Positions 1 to 6,609 of a stretch of 34,102 bases of DNA are shown here, piece by piece. Below the pieces are notes generated by a model, which was not told the origin of the DNA, did not search any database, and saw only the letters and a list, made by a program, of their open reading frames with translations. Position numbers and translations under genes: made by a program. Location of the stretch: NCBI GenBank assembly GCA_031263945.1, contig JAISEW010000022.1:1-34102 (forward strand). The letters run 5' to 3'. The stretch's first letter is position 1. Each line of letters starts with the position of its first letter. The DNA is from Gracilibacteraceae bacterium. GTDB taxonomy: Bacteria; Bacillota; Desulfitobacteriia; Desulfitobacteriales; Syntrophobotulaceae.

Positions 1-18
1 TTCATCAAAATCCGGCAT
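1..18 (-). CDS. 5' end of a gene running off the left edge
   Basis: On the minus strand an ATG at 16-18 opens a frame reading MPDFDE to the window edge. It is preceded by an AAGG-type ribosome binding site (about 27-32) with 7 nt spacing. It would be the next gene of the purA/NYN transcript, starting 22 nt after the stop of the small basic protein. Six codons are visible, so no function can be given and the call rests only on the start context. Confidence 0.35.
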
Positions 19-40
19 ATCAGATCCTTCCCGCAGTCCC

Positions 41-280
41 TTACTTGCTGTGCCCTTGCCATAGTATCATAAAAAACGCCGCGCCGCCACCCTCGTCAAA
101 ATCAAAACCCGACAGGGTATCGCTCCACTGCCGGGTTTTAGTTCTTTGCCGCCTGTAGGCCCGAGGATCAGGCGGTTTCCTGGTCACGGGACGCAGGGCG
201 CCCCAACTGAGGCGCTGTTTGTTGTCCCGCTCCCGCTGCTGTTTTTTGGACAGCTTTTCATAAGGGATGAATTTTTCCAT
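41..280 (-). CDS. small basic conserved protein, function unknown
   Basis: This encodes 79 aa, very rich in Lys/Arg in the first 55 residues (KLSKKQQRERD, PVTRKPPDPRAYRRQR), with a glycine-rich tail. The start is well supported: an AAGGAAGG site lies 7 nt upstream of ATG 280, in the last codons of the preceding NYN gene, whose stop is only 2 nt downstream of this start, so translation is probably coupled. From memory, short proteins with a K-L-S-K-K start and a W-G-x-(L/I)-x-P-V-T-(R/K) core recur as uncharacterised proteins in Clostridia. That recollection is not checked. The basic composition suggests nucleic-acid or ribosome binding, which is inference. No signal peptide or convincing membrane segment is seen. 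Confidence 0.72.
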   Translation of the reverse strand: MEKFIPYEKLSKKQQRERDNKQRLSWGALRPVTRKPPDPRAYRRQRTKTRQWSDTLSGFDFDEGGGAAFFMILWQGHSK

Positions 281-282
281 GG

Positions 283-1104
283 CTAACCTTCCTTTATTTT
301 GATATAAACTCCGCTCTGCACTTTTTTGGTTACGAGATAATCCAATGATTGCACAAACATCGACAGCTTGGAAAAGTTGAAATTCCGCACGTCGAAATCC
401 GGGTAACGCTTGACCAGCTTGTTGCCCAGCTCGCCGATATTGAGCCAGCCGTTGTCATCCGAGTTTTCCGCCACGATGGAGAGGATGGCCGCTTTGATGG
501 TGCGCTTATTGGCCGCCGATTTGCTGGCCGCCGACTTTGCCGACCCAGAGTTAGCGTCGGCTTTATCTGAGTCCGCCCTGCCGCGCGCGCCTTTCCCTTC
601 GGCCTGTTTTTCCTCAATATCCGTTTTTGCGGAGTCCTGTTTTTCGCCAAGGCCCGACTTAGCGGATTCTGTCGCCAAAATATCCAAATATTTGAAACGG
701 TTGCAGGCGGAGATAAAAGACTTGGGCGTCTTGCTTTCCCCCATGCCGATGACGACCATACCGCCCTCGCGCAACCGCGCGGCCAGCCGCGTAAAATCGC
801 TGTCCGAGGAAACGATGCAAAAACCCTCCACGCGGCCGGAATAAAAAATATCCATCGCGTCGATTATCATCGCCGAATCCGTGGCGTTCTTGCCGCTCGT
901 GTAAGCAAACTGCTGGAACGGCAGGATGGAATTGTCCAGCAGCGCCGTTTTCCAGGGATTGAGATTCGGGGTGGTCCAGTCGCCGTAAATGCGTTTGTAA
1001 GTCGCCAGCCCCTCATTAGATATTTCGTCTAAAATAAATTTAATGTACCGTTCAGAAATATTATCCGCGTCGATCAATACGGCGAATTTCTTTTCATCGT
1101 CCAA
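283..1104 (-). CDS. NYN-domain (PIN-like) nuclease with C-terminal OST-HTH/LOTUS domain
   Basis: The 273-aa protein has a NYN domain at about 7-142. Its acidic residues are in the expected places: LIDADN (D12, D14), NATDSAMIIDAMD (D76, D82, D85) and SSDSDF (D101, D103), the metal-binding set of PIN-like RNases. A polar Ala/Ser/Lys/Glu-rich linker (about 145-203) leads to a LOTUS/OST-HTH domain (about 204-271: GWLNIGELGNKL, YPDFDVRNF), a fold linked to RNA binding. A cytoplasmic RNA endonuclease or RNA-binding factor is therefore likely, but its substrate is unknown. The start is TTG with AAGGGG 7 nt upstream. It begins 21 nt after purA and is followed at once by the small basic protein, so all three are probably cotranscribed. 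Confidence 0.9.
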   Translation of the reverse strand: MDDEKKFAVLIDADNISERYIKFILDEISNEGLATYKRIYGDWTTPNLNPWKTALLDNSILPFQQFAYTSGKNATDSAMIIDAMDIFYSGRVEGFCIVSSDSDFTRLAARLREGGMVVIGMGESKTPKSFISACNRFKYLDILATESAKSGLGEKQDSAKTDIEEKQAEGKGARGRADSDKADANSGSAKSAASKSAANKRTIKAAILSIVAENSDDNGWLNIGELGNKLVKRYPDFDVRNFNFSKLSMFVQSLDYLVTKKVQSGVYIKIKEG

Positions 1105-1125
1105 AAAAATACCCCTTAATTAATA

Positions 1126-2415
1126 TTATTCAAATACACCGCCTCTCACTATGGTCTGCTCCCGTTCCGGCCCCACCGCGATCAGGGCCGCCGGAGCGCC
1201 GGCCAGTTCCTCCAGACGGCGGATATAAGCCCGCGCCGCGGAAGGCAGGCGCTCAAACTCCCGAACGCCGCCCAGTTCTTCATCCCAGCCGCTCATCTCC
1301 TCGTACACGGGAGTGATTTGGCTTAAAAGGCGCGTGTTAGAGGGAAAATTCGTCAGCGTCGTTCCGTCGGGCAGCCGGTATCCGACGCAGATTTTCAGCG
1401 GCCCGATCCCGGTCAGCACATCAAGTTTCATCAGGGCCAGACGCGAGATACCGCTGATCCGGACCGCGTAGCGGGCCGCCACCGCGTCCAGCCAGCCGCA
1501 GCGCCGCGCCCGTCCGGTCGTGGTGCCGTATTCGCCGCCGCGCCGGCGCAGCAGATCGCCTTTTTCCTCGAAGATCTCCGTCGGGAAAGGCCCTTCCCCG
1601 ACGCGGGTCGTATAAGCTTTCAGCACGCCTATTACCGCGCTGACGCACATAGGTCCCACGCCGGCGCCCGTGCAGGCGCCGCCGGCTACGGGATTGGAGG
1701 AAGTGACAAACGGATAGGTGCCGTGATCCAGATCCAGCATGACGCCCTGCGCCCCCTCAAACAGAACGCGCTCGCCGCGGGCCAGTCTCTCGTTGATCAA
1801 AAGGGCCGTATCCGTGACATAAGGCGCGAGCCGGGCGCCGTGATCCAGATACTCCGCGCTGATCGCCTCCGGCTCAAGCGGCGGGCAGCCGTAAACTTTA
1901 GTCAGCAGGGCGTTTTTCTCCGCCAGATTATCCCGGATCTTCTCCGCCAGAGCGTCCGCTTCCAGAAGATCCTGCACCCGTATTCCGGAACGGCTGATCT
2001 TGTCGCGGTAAGCCGGGCCGATCCCCCGGCCGGTAGTGCCTATTTTGCCGGCGCCCCGCGCTTTTTCTTCCAATTCGTCCAGCAATCGGTGATAGGGCAT
2101 GATGACATGGGCGCTCGCGCTGACGCGCAGATTGGCGGTCGAGACGCCACGCCGGGCCAAATCACCGAGTTCCGCCAACAGGACGGCCGGGTCGAGGACG
2201 ACGCCGCCCGCGATCACGCAGAGTTTTTCCGGATAAAAAATACCCGACGGCGTCAGATGCAGTTTATAAACCTCTGTTCCCAGCACGATCGTGTGTCCGG
2301 CGTTATTGCCGCCCTGATAGCGCACGATCACCTGCGACTGCTCCGCCAGAAAATCCGTTATCTTTCCCTTGCCTTCGTCTCCCCATTGCGCCCCGATCAA
2401 CACTACAGCCGGCAT
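1126..2415 (-). CDS. purA: adenylosuccinate synthetase
   Basis: PurA makes adenylosuccinate from IMP, aspartate and GTP, the first committed step to AMP, in the cytoplasm. The start is set at ATG 2415 because GGAGG lies 7 nt upstream. The longer track ORF adds MMGGGKN, whose codons are themselves the ribosome binding site. That gives 429 aa, the normal family length. Diagnostic motifs are present: the N-terminal GAQWGDEGKGK loop, GGNNAGHTI, GTTGRGIGPAY, GTTTGRARRCGW and LMKLDVLTG. It has its own promoter just upstream and probably drives the NYN protein and small basic protein downstream. Nothing looks degraded, and the identification is secure. Confidence 0.98.
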   Translation of the reverse strand: MPAVVLIGAQWGDEGKGKITDFLAEQSQVIVRYQGGNNAGHTIVLGTEVYKLHLTPSGIFYPEKLCVIAGGVVLDPAVLLAELGDLARRGVSTANLRVSASAHVIMPYHRLLDELEEKARGAGKIGTTGRGIGPAYRDKISRSGIRVQDLLEADALAEKIRDNLAEKNALLTKVYGCPPLEPEAISAEYLDHGARLAPYVTDTALLINERLARGERVLFEGAQGVMLDLDHGTYPFVTSSNPVAGGACTGAGVGPMCVSAVIGVLKAYTTRVGEGPFPTEIFEEKGDLLRRRGGEYGTTTGRARRCGWLDAVAARYAVRISGISRLALMKLDVLTGIGPLKICVGYRLPDGTTLTNFPSNTRLLSQITPVYEEMSGWDEELGGVREFERLPSAARAYIRRLEELAGAPAALIAVGPEREQTIVRGGVFE

Positions 2416-2454
2416 GTTTTTTCCTCCGCCCATCATATATAATGTACGTCACCA

Positions 2455-2483
2455 AATATAGCAGAAAAAACGCGTATTTTCAA
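2455..2483 (-). promoter_or_regulatory. sigma-A-type promoter for purA
   Basis: Reading the minus strand, TTGAAA (2483-2478) and TATATT (2460-2455) are separated by exactly 17 nt. Each hexamer matches five of six consensus positions. Transcription would start near 2448, leaving a leader of about 33 nt before ATG 2415. That is too short for a PurR-type or purine riboswitch control element, and none is seen. Confidence 0.6.
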
Positions 2484-2520
2484 TGGATAAAAAAGGAAAA
2501 TAGCGTCGTTCTGCTTGGCC

Positions 2521-3363
2521 CTACTTAGCGGCCTGTATATACCGTTTTAGCGCGTCCCGCCAATGAGGCAGACGAGCAAACCCCGCTTGGGTGAGACTTT
2601 CCTTGCTCAGGCGGGAATTTCGCGGCCGCGCCGCTCTTGTCGGATATTCGCCGGTCTGCACCGGTTTCACCTTGGCCGGCAATCCCGCTTCTTCCATGAT
2701 GGCGGCGGCAAATTCATACCAGGAGCAGACGCCTTCGTTGGTGGCGTGATAAACGCCGTATTTTTCGCTCAGGGCCATATCGCAGAGCAGCGGAGCCAGA
2801 TCCGCCGTATAAGTCGGAGAGCCGACCTGATCCGCGACCACGCCGATTTCTTCCCGCTCGGCTCCGAGACGCAGCATCGTTTTGACAAAATTATTCCCCT
2901 GAGCGCCGAAAGCCCAGGAAATGCGCACGGTGAAACATCGGGTCGTCTCCGCCCGCATGGCGGATTCTCCGTCTAATTTCGACTGGCCGTAAACATTGAG
3001 CGGCTGCGTCCGATCGCCTATCTCGTAAAACTTTTCGCCCTGGCCGGGAAAAACATAGTCCGTGGAGATATAAAGCATCTTGGCCCCTACCGCCGCGCAG
3101 GCGCCGGCCACATAGCGCGTGCCGTCCGTGTTGATCGCCCGGCAAAGCTCCGCGTCGTCCTCCGCCTTGTCCACGGCGGTATAAGCCGCGCAATGCAAAA
3201 CCGCGTCGGGAGAGTGATCGGCGATATACGCCCTGACAGCGGACTCGCTCGTAATGTCAAAATCGTCAATATCCACGCCCCGGAGCGCCAATCCGCGCCG
3301 CGCCAATTCCCGGCACAGATCGCCGCCGAGCTGTCCCTTGGCGCCGGTGACTAAAAATTTCAA
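2521..3363 (-). CDS. rfbD: dTDP-4-dehydrorhamnose reductase (RmlD-type SDR)
   Basis: The 280-aa protein is an extended short-chain dehydrogenase. It has an N-terminal TGAKGQLG nucleotide-binding loop (residues 6-13), a DIDD acidic stretch after the second strand, STDYVFPG with the catalytic Ser/Thr, and the YxxxK pair in YGQSKLDGE. It also has the RmlD-type VRISWAFG and VVADQVGSPTYTADLA segments. The family reduces dTDP-4-keto-rhamnose to dTDP-L-rhamnose with NAD(P)H for surface polysaccharides. The start is TTG 3363 with AGGAGG 7 nt upstream. The gene stands alone: the usual rfbA, rfbB and rfbC partners are not in the window, so the exact sugar substrate is inferred from the family only. Confidence 0.92.
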   Translation of the reverse strand: MKFLVTGAKGQLGGDLCRELARRGLALRGVDIDDFDITSESAVRAYIADHSPDAVLHCAAYTAVDKAEDDAELCRAINTDGTRYVAGACAAVGAKMLYISTDYVFPGQGEKFYEIGDRTQPLNVYGQSKLDGESAMRAETTRCFTVRISWAFGAQGNNFVKTMLRLGAEREEIGVVADQVGSPTYTADLAPLLCDMALSEKYGVYHATNEGVCSWYEFAAAIMEEAGLPAKVKPVQTGEYPTRAARPRNSRLSKESLTQAGFARLPHWRDALKRYIQAAK

Positions 3364-3401
3364 TGGCTGCCCTCCTCGCAGGTGATTTAGCCGATGAAAA
3401 A

Positions 3402-3430
3402 ATTATAGCACAGGCGCGGCGAAGTGTAAA
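3402..3430 (-). promoter_or_regulatory. promoter for rfbD
   Basis: The minus strand carries TTTACA (3430-3425), a 17-nt spacer and a perfect TATAAT (3407-3402). The predicted start is near 3395, about 32 nt before the TTG start. The site is back-to-back with the divergent promoter at 3454-3482, with 23 nt between the two -35 boxes. Confidence 0.65.
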
Positions 3431-3453
3431 CCGCGGCGAAATTTGATAATTAC

Positions 3454-3482
3454 TTGCCTTTTTTGGTTTTTCCGGGTAAAAT
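3454..3482 (+). promoter_or_regulatory. promoter for the FMN glutamate-synthase-like gene
   Basis: The plus strand carries TTGCCT (3454-3459), a 17-nt spacer and TAAAAT (3477-3482). The predicted start is near 3489, giving a leader of about 65 nt before ATG 3554. It diverges from the rfbD promoter, so a regulator bound between them could affect both. This is inferred from position. Confidence 0.58.
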
Positions 3483-3553
3483 AAAGGCGGGTTGTTAACG
3501 GAGACGCGGCGGGAACGCCGGCGTTTCAAAAAAGAAAGAAAGTGGTGACCTGA

Positions 3554-5146
3554 ATGAATCTCCAGACTCCCAACAGCAACGACGCGACCAGGACCAGAAA
3601 CCGTTCTCAAAGCGTCGTACCGTGCAGCGGCCTTTGTTCCCGCTGTCTTGACGGCTGCCGCGGCAATTGTGAAATCTTCAAAGCGACGTTTCGCGGCCGT
3701 GAACTCATTTATCCGGGTCCTTTCGGCGATGTGACGGCCGGCGGGGATAAGAATTATCCCGTCGATTACTCGCATCTGAACATCCAAGGCTACGCCGTGG
3801 GGGCGACCGGCCTGCCGGAAGGGGTGGAAGCGGGACCGGACACGGCGCGTTTTCCTCTGGTTTCGACAGAAACCGCTTACGGCTGGGATAAAAAAGTGAA
3901 GATGGCCGCCCCGATCTTCACCGGCGCCCTCGGCTCCACGGACATAGCCCGGAAAAACTGGGAACATTTCGCGGTCGGCGCGGCGATTTCCGGCGTCACC
4001 ATCGTCTGCGGCGAAAACGTCTGCGGCATCGACCCGAAGCTGGAGCTTAACGGCAATAAAAAAGTCGTCAAAGCCCCGGATATGGACGACCGTATAGAAA
4101 AATACCGGCGCTATCACGGCGGCTACGGCGAGATCCTGATCCAAATGAACGTCGAAGACACTAATCTGGGCGTCGCGGAGTATATCATCGACCGGCATAA
4201 GATCGAAACTATCGAGTTGAAGTGGGGACAGGGCGCCAAATGTATCGGCGGGGAAATAAAGGTCTCCTCGCTGGAACGCGCGCTGGAGCTTCAGCGCCGC
4301 GGCTACATCGTCACGCCTGATCCTTCCGATCCGATCACCCAGGCTTCTTTCAAAGCGGGGGCTATTCAGGAATTTGAGCGGCACAGCCGGCTGGGTTTTG
4401 TGACGGAAGAAAGCTTCATGCGCGAAGTGGAACGTTTGCGCGCCCTCGGCTTCAAGCGCGTCACCCTGAAGACCGGCGCCTACAGTTTGCGCGAACTGGC
4501 GATGGCGCTGAAATTTTCTTCCAAAGCCCGCATCGACCTCCTGACGATCGACGGCGCTCCGGGCGGCACGGGTATGAGCCCCTGGCGCATGATGGAGGAA
4601 TGGGGCGTCCCTTCTCTCTATTTGCACAGCGCGGCTTACGAATACGCGTCTATCTTGGCGGCGCAGGGCGAGCGTGTGCCGGATCTGGCTTTTGCCGGCG
4701 GCTTCAGCTCCGAGGACGGCGTTTTCAAGGCGCTGGCGCTCGGCGCTCCTTACGTCAAGGCCGTCTGCATGGGCCGAGCCCTGATGATCCCGGGCATGGT
4801 CGGCAAAAACATTGAGCAGTGGCTGAAAGACAACGATCTGCCCAAGACGGTCTCCGATTTCGGCCGGACGCCGGAGGAAATTTTTGTCAATTATGAAAAG
4901 GTGAAAGACATCGTCGGCTCGCAGGAAATCAAGAACATCCCGCTCGGCGCCATCGGCATCTACAGCTATGCCGATAAGATCAAAGTCGGTTTGCAGCAAT
5001 TGATGGCCGGCGCGCGTAAATTCAATCTCGCGGCGCTGACGCGGCGGGAACTGATGTCTTTGACGGAAGAATGCGCCAAAGTGACCGGCATCCCCTATCT
5101 TTTGGATTGCTACCGGGAAGAGGCGCTGGAGATTTTGCGGGGTTAG
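3554..5146 (+). CDS. FMN-binding glutamate synthase family protein with Cys-rich N-terminus
   Basis: The 530-aa protein resembles the FMN/central alpha-barrel of glutamate synthase, with MAAPIFTGALGS, LKWGQGAKCIGGEIK and IDGAPGGTGMSP (compare HDGGTGASP in GltB). It lacks the glutaminase domain, and the GltB 3Fe-4S Cys triplet is absent at the expected place, where VKAVCMGRALMIPGM is found. Instead residues 24-39 hold five cysteines spaced C-x3-C-x2-C-x3-C-x3-C, a plausible Fe-S site. No gltD-like partner is nearby, so it should not be called gltB. A flavin oxidoreductase acting on an amino-acid or ammonia-related substrate is a family-based guess. Start ATG 3554 has a moderate GGTG site. It has its own promoter and leads the transcript with the hemerythrin gene 36 nt downstream. 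Confidence 0.82.
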   Translation: MNLQTPNSNDATRTRNRSQSVVPCSGLCSRCLDGCRGNCEIFKATFRGRELIYPGPFGDVTAGGDKNYPVDYSHLNIQGYAVGATGLPEGVEAGPDTARFPLVSTETAYGWDKKVKMAAPIFTGALGSTDIARKNWEHFAVGAAISGVTIVCGENVCGIDPKLELNGNKKVVKAPDMDDRIEKYRRYHGGYGEILIQMNVEDTNLGVAEYIIDRHKIETIELKWGQGAKCIGGEIKVSSLERALELQRRGYIVTPDPSDPITQASFKAGAIQEFERHSRLGFVTEESFMREVERLRALGFKRVTLKTGAYSLRELAMALKFSSKARIDLLTIDGAPGGTGMSPWRMMEEWGVPSLYLHSAAYEYASILAAQGERVPDLAFAGGFSSEDGVFKALALGAPYVKAVCMGRALMIPGMVGKNIEQWLKDNDLPKTVSDFGRTPEEIFVNYEKVKDIVGSQEIKNIPLGAIGIYSYADKIKVGLQQLMAGARKFNLAALTRRELMSLTEECAKVTGIPYLLDCYREEALEILRG

Positions 5147-5182
5147 GAAAGACGCGGCCTCGCTGAGGGGGAGATTCGGGAT

Positions 5183-6037
5183 ATGGGTATGTGGAAAGAA
5201 TCTTATGCCGTAGGTCATGATCTCATCGACAGTCAGCATAAGGAATTGTTTCGCATGACTGATGAACTGACGGCGGTTTTGCGGCGCCAGGACGCGGACA
5301 GCTCGGCGGCTTGCGCGCAGGCGGTGGTTTTTTTGAAGAATTATGTCGTAAAACATTTCGCGGACGAGGAGGCCCTGCAAGCCTCTCTGGGCTACGCCGG
5401 CCTGGAAGCGCACCGCTGCCTGCACCGGGATTTTGTGGCCACGGTGCTGGAATACGAGAGGGCTTTGACTGAGAGCAATTTCGATAATAAAATCGCCCAG
5501 CGCTTCGCGGGCAAACTGATCGGCTGGCTGATCTATCATGTGGTGGGCGAGGACGGAAAAATAACCGGTATGGTTCGTTCCGCCGCTCCCGCCGATAAAT
5601 CACGCTCGGCTTCTTATATCGCCTGTTTTACGGACAGCGCCTGCGAAGTCCTGAGCCAGATGCTGAGTATCGCCGTGGAAATAACACCCGAAACGCCGGC
5701 GCCGCTCAGCGGAAAAAGCGATATCAGCGTCAGCGTCGGCATTGTCGGTGACCGTCCCGGCAGCGCGGAATTCGTGTTCCCGCTGGTCACAGCCCTGCAT
5801 ATCGTTCAAAGCCTGACCATGATGCCGGCGGTCGATTTCGGCGATATGGCGGATTCCGCCCTGCGCGAAATCGCCAACATCATCAGCGGCAACGCCGCTT
5901 CCCGGATCGCGGAAACCGGTTGCGCCTGCGACATCACCCCGCCCAAACTGTACCGGGGCCAGCGCCCCGTCGCCTCCGACGGCAAGGTGGTCAGATGTGA
6001 TCTAGGCTCGCTGTCCGTCTCCATCGCCGCTCCCTGA
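5183..6037 (+). CDS. bacteriohemerythrin fused to a CheX-like phosphatase domain
   Basis: The 284-aa protein has two domains. Residues 1-130 form a hemerythrin with the complete diiron ligand set at canonical spacing: H19 (DSQHKELF), H58 and E62 (KHFADEE), H77 and H81 (EAHRCLH), H119 and D124 (HVVGED). This domain binds O2 reversibly or senses it. Residues about 141-284 resemble CheX/CheC, including the E-x2-N phosphatase signature in LREIANIISGNAAS (E229, N232). It probably senses oxygen or redox and dephosphorylates a response regulator, which is inference. No che or fli genes are present. The start is ATG 5183 with GAGGGGGAG about 9 nt upstream. ATG 5189, giving MWKES, is an alternative. 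Confidence 0.9.
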   Translation: MGMWKESYAVGHDLIDSQHKELFRMTDELTAVLRRQDADSSAACAQAVVFLKNYVVKHFADEEALQASLGYAGLEAHRCLHRDFVATVLEYERALTESNFDNKIAQRFAGKLIGWLIYHVVGEDGKITGMVRSAAPADKSRSASYIACFTDSACEVLSQMLSIAVEITPETPAPLSGKSDISVSVGIVGDRPGSAEFVFPLVTALHIVQSLTMMPAVDFGDMADSALREIANIISGNAASRIAETGCACDITPPKLYRGQRPVASDGKVVRCDLGSLSVSIAAP

Positions 6038-6054
6038 CGCGCGGAGTCCGTCAA

Positions 6055-6609
6055 ATGGATGACCTGTTTTCACCCGCTTCCTTAATTGTGGCGGAGGGGC
6101 GCGGCGACGCGGAAGCTATCCGCCGCGCCCTCGGAGACGTCGAGGTGCTGTGGACGGAAGGCTTCGGAGTGACGGCTGCTAAACTGGCATATATCGCCAA
6201 AGCCGCGGCGGAGCGGGGCGTCGTCGTTTGCGCCGATCCGGATCACGCGGGAGAAATGATCCGGGCTAAACTTGACCGCCATATCCCCGGGTTGCGGCAT
6301 GTCTATCTGCCGCGCCGGGAAGCGCGCGACTGCCGGGGGCGGGATATCGGCTGGGAATACGCGTCGCCGGCGGCGGTGCGGGCCGCTTTCGGCCGCTTGC
6401 GCCCCGCGCCGGCGTCTGCCTTGGCCCCGGATAGCCTGAGAGAGGCGGATTTACTGGAATTAGGCCTGACCGGCTGTCCGGCGGCGCGGGAACGCCGCCG
6501 GACAGCCGGTCAGGCTTTGGGGATCGGGGAATGTAACGCCAAACGCTTTTTGGCGCGCGCCAACCGTTTTCGCGTCACACGCCAGGAATTGGAAGCTGTT
6601 TTATTGTAA
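6055..6609 (+). CDS. rnmV: ribonuclease M5 (Toprim-domain 5S rRNA maturase)
   Basis: The 184-aa protein begins with a Toprim domain: VAEGRGD (E14, D18) and ADPDHAGEMIR (D61, D63) supply the acidic metal ligands. This is followed by YLPRREA and GWEYASP, where the family usually has GVEHASP. The C-terminal part DLLELGLTG...ERRRTAGQALGIGECNAKRFL is the characteristic M5 tail. In Bacillus this enzyme trims precursor 5S rRNA at a double-stranded site. It usually sits beside tatD and rsmA/ksgA, but here it follows the hemerythrin gene by 17 nt. The 3' end overlaps the convergent vanY by 9 nt. A perfect 23-bp inverted repeat lies inside the C-terminal coding region. Confidence 0.86.
   Translation: MDDLFSPASLIVAEGRGDAEAIRRALGDVEVLWTEGFGVTAAKLAYIAKAAAERGVVVCADPDHAGEMIRAKLDRHIPGLRHVYLPRREARDCRGRDIGWEYASPAAVRAAFGRLRPAPASALAPDSLREADLLELGLTGCPAARERRRTAGQALGIGECNAKRFLARANRFRVTRQELEAVLL
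6464..6515. repeat. perfect 23-bp inverted repeat with 6-nt loop inside rnmV
   Basis: Left arm 6464-6486 and right arm 6493-6515 are exact reverse complements over 23 bp, separated by CGGGAA. The arms start with GCCTGACCGGCTG and end with CAGCCGGTCAGGC. The peptide spanning the repeat (LGLTG...ALGIG) follows the normal RNase M5 family pattern, so this is not a visible insertion. It is also not a classical terminator, because neither strand has a T-run after the stem. The RNA would form a very stable hairpin in either orientation, including in read-through transcripts from the convergent vanY operon. Confidence 0.95.

Noticed and set aside
3266-5539. 757-aa minus-strand ORF
   Set aside because: It is the antisense shadow of the FMN glutamate-synthase-like gene and runs into rfbD. 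It is rich in Arg/His/Gln with no domain motif, and the plus-strand frame has clear family motifs.
6464-6515. rnmV inverted repeat as an intrinsic terminator
   Set aside because: Neither strand has a T-run after the stem, and it lies about 90 nt before the rnmV stop.
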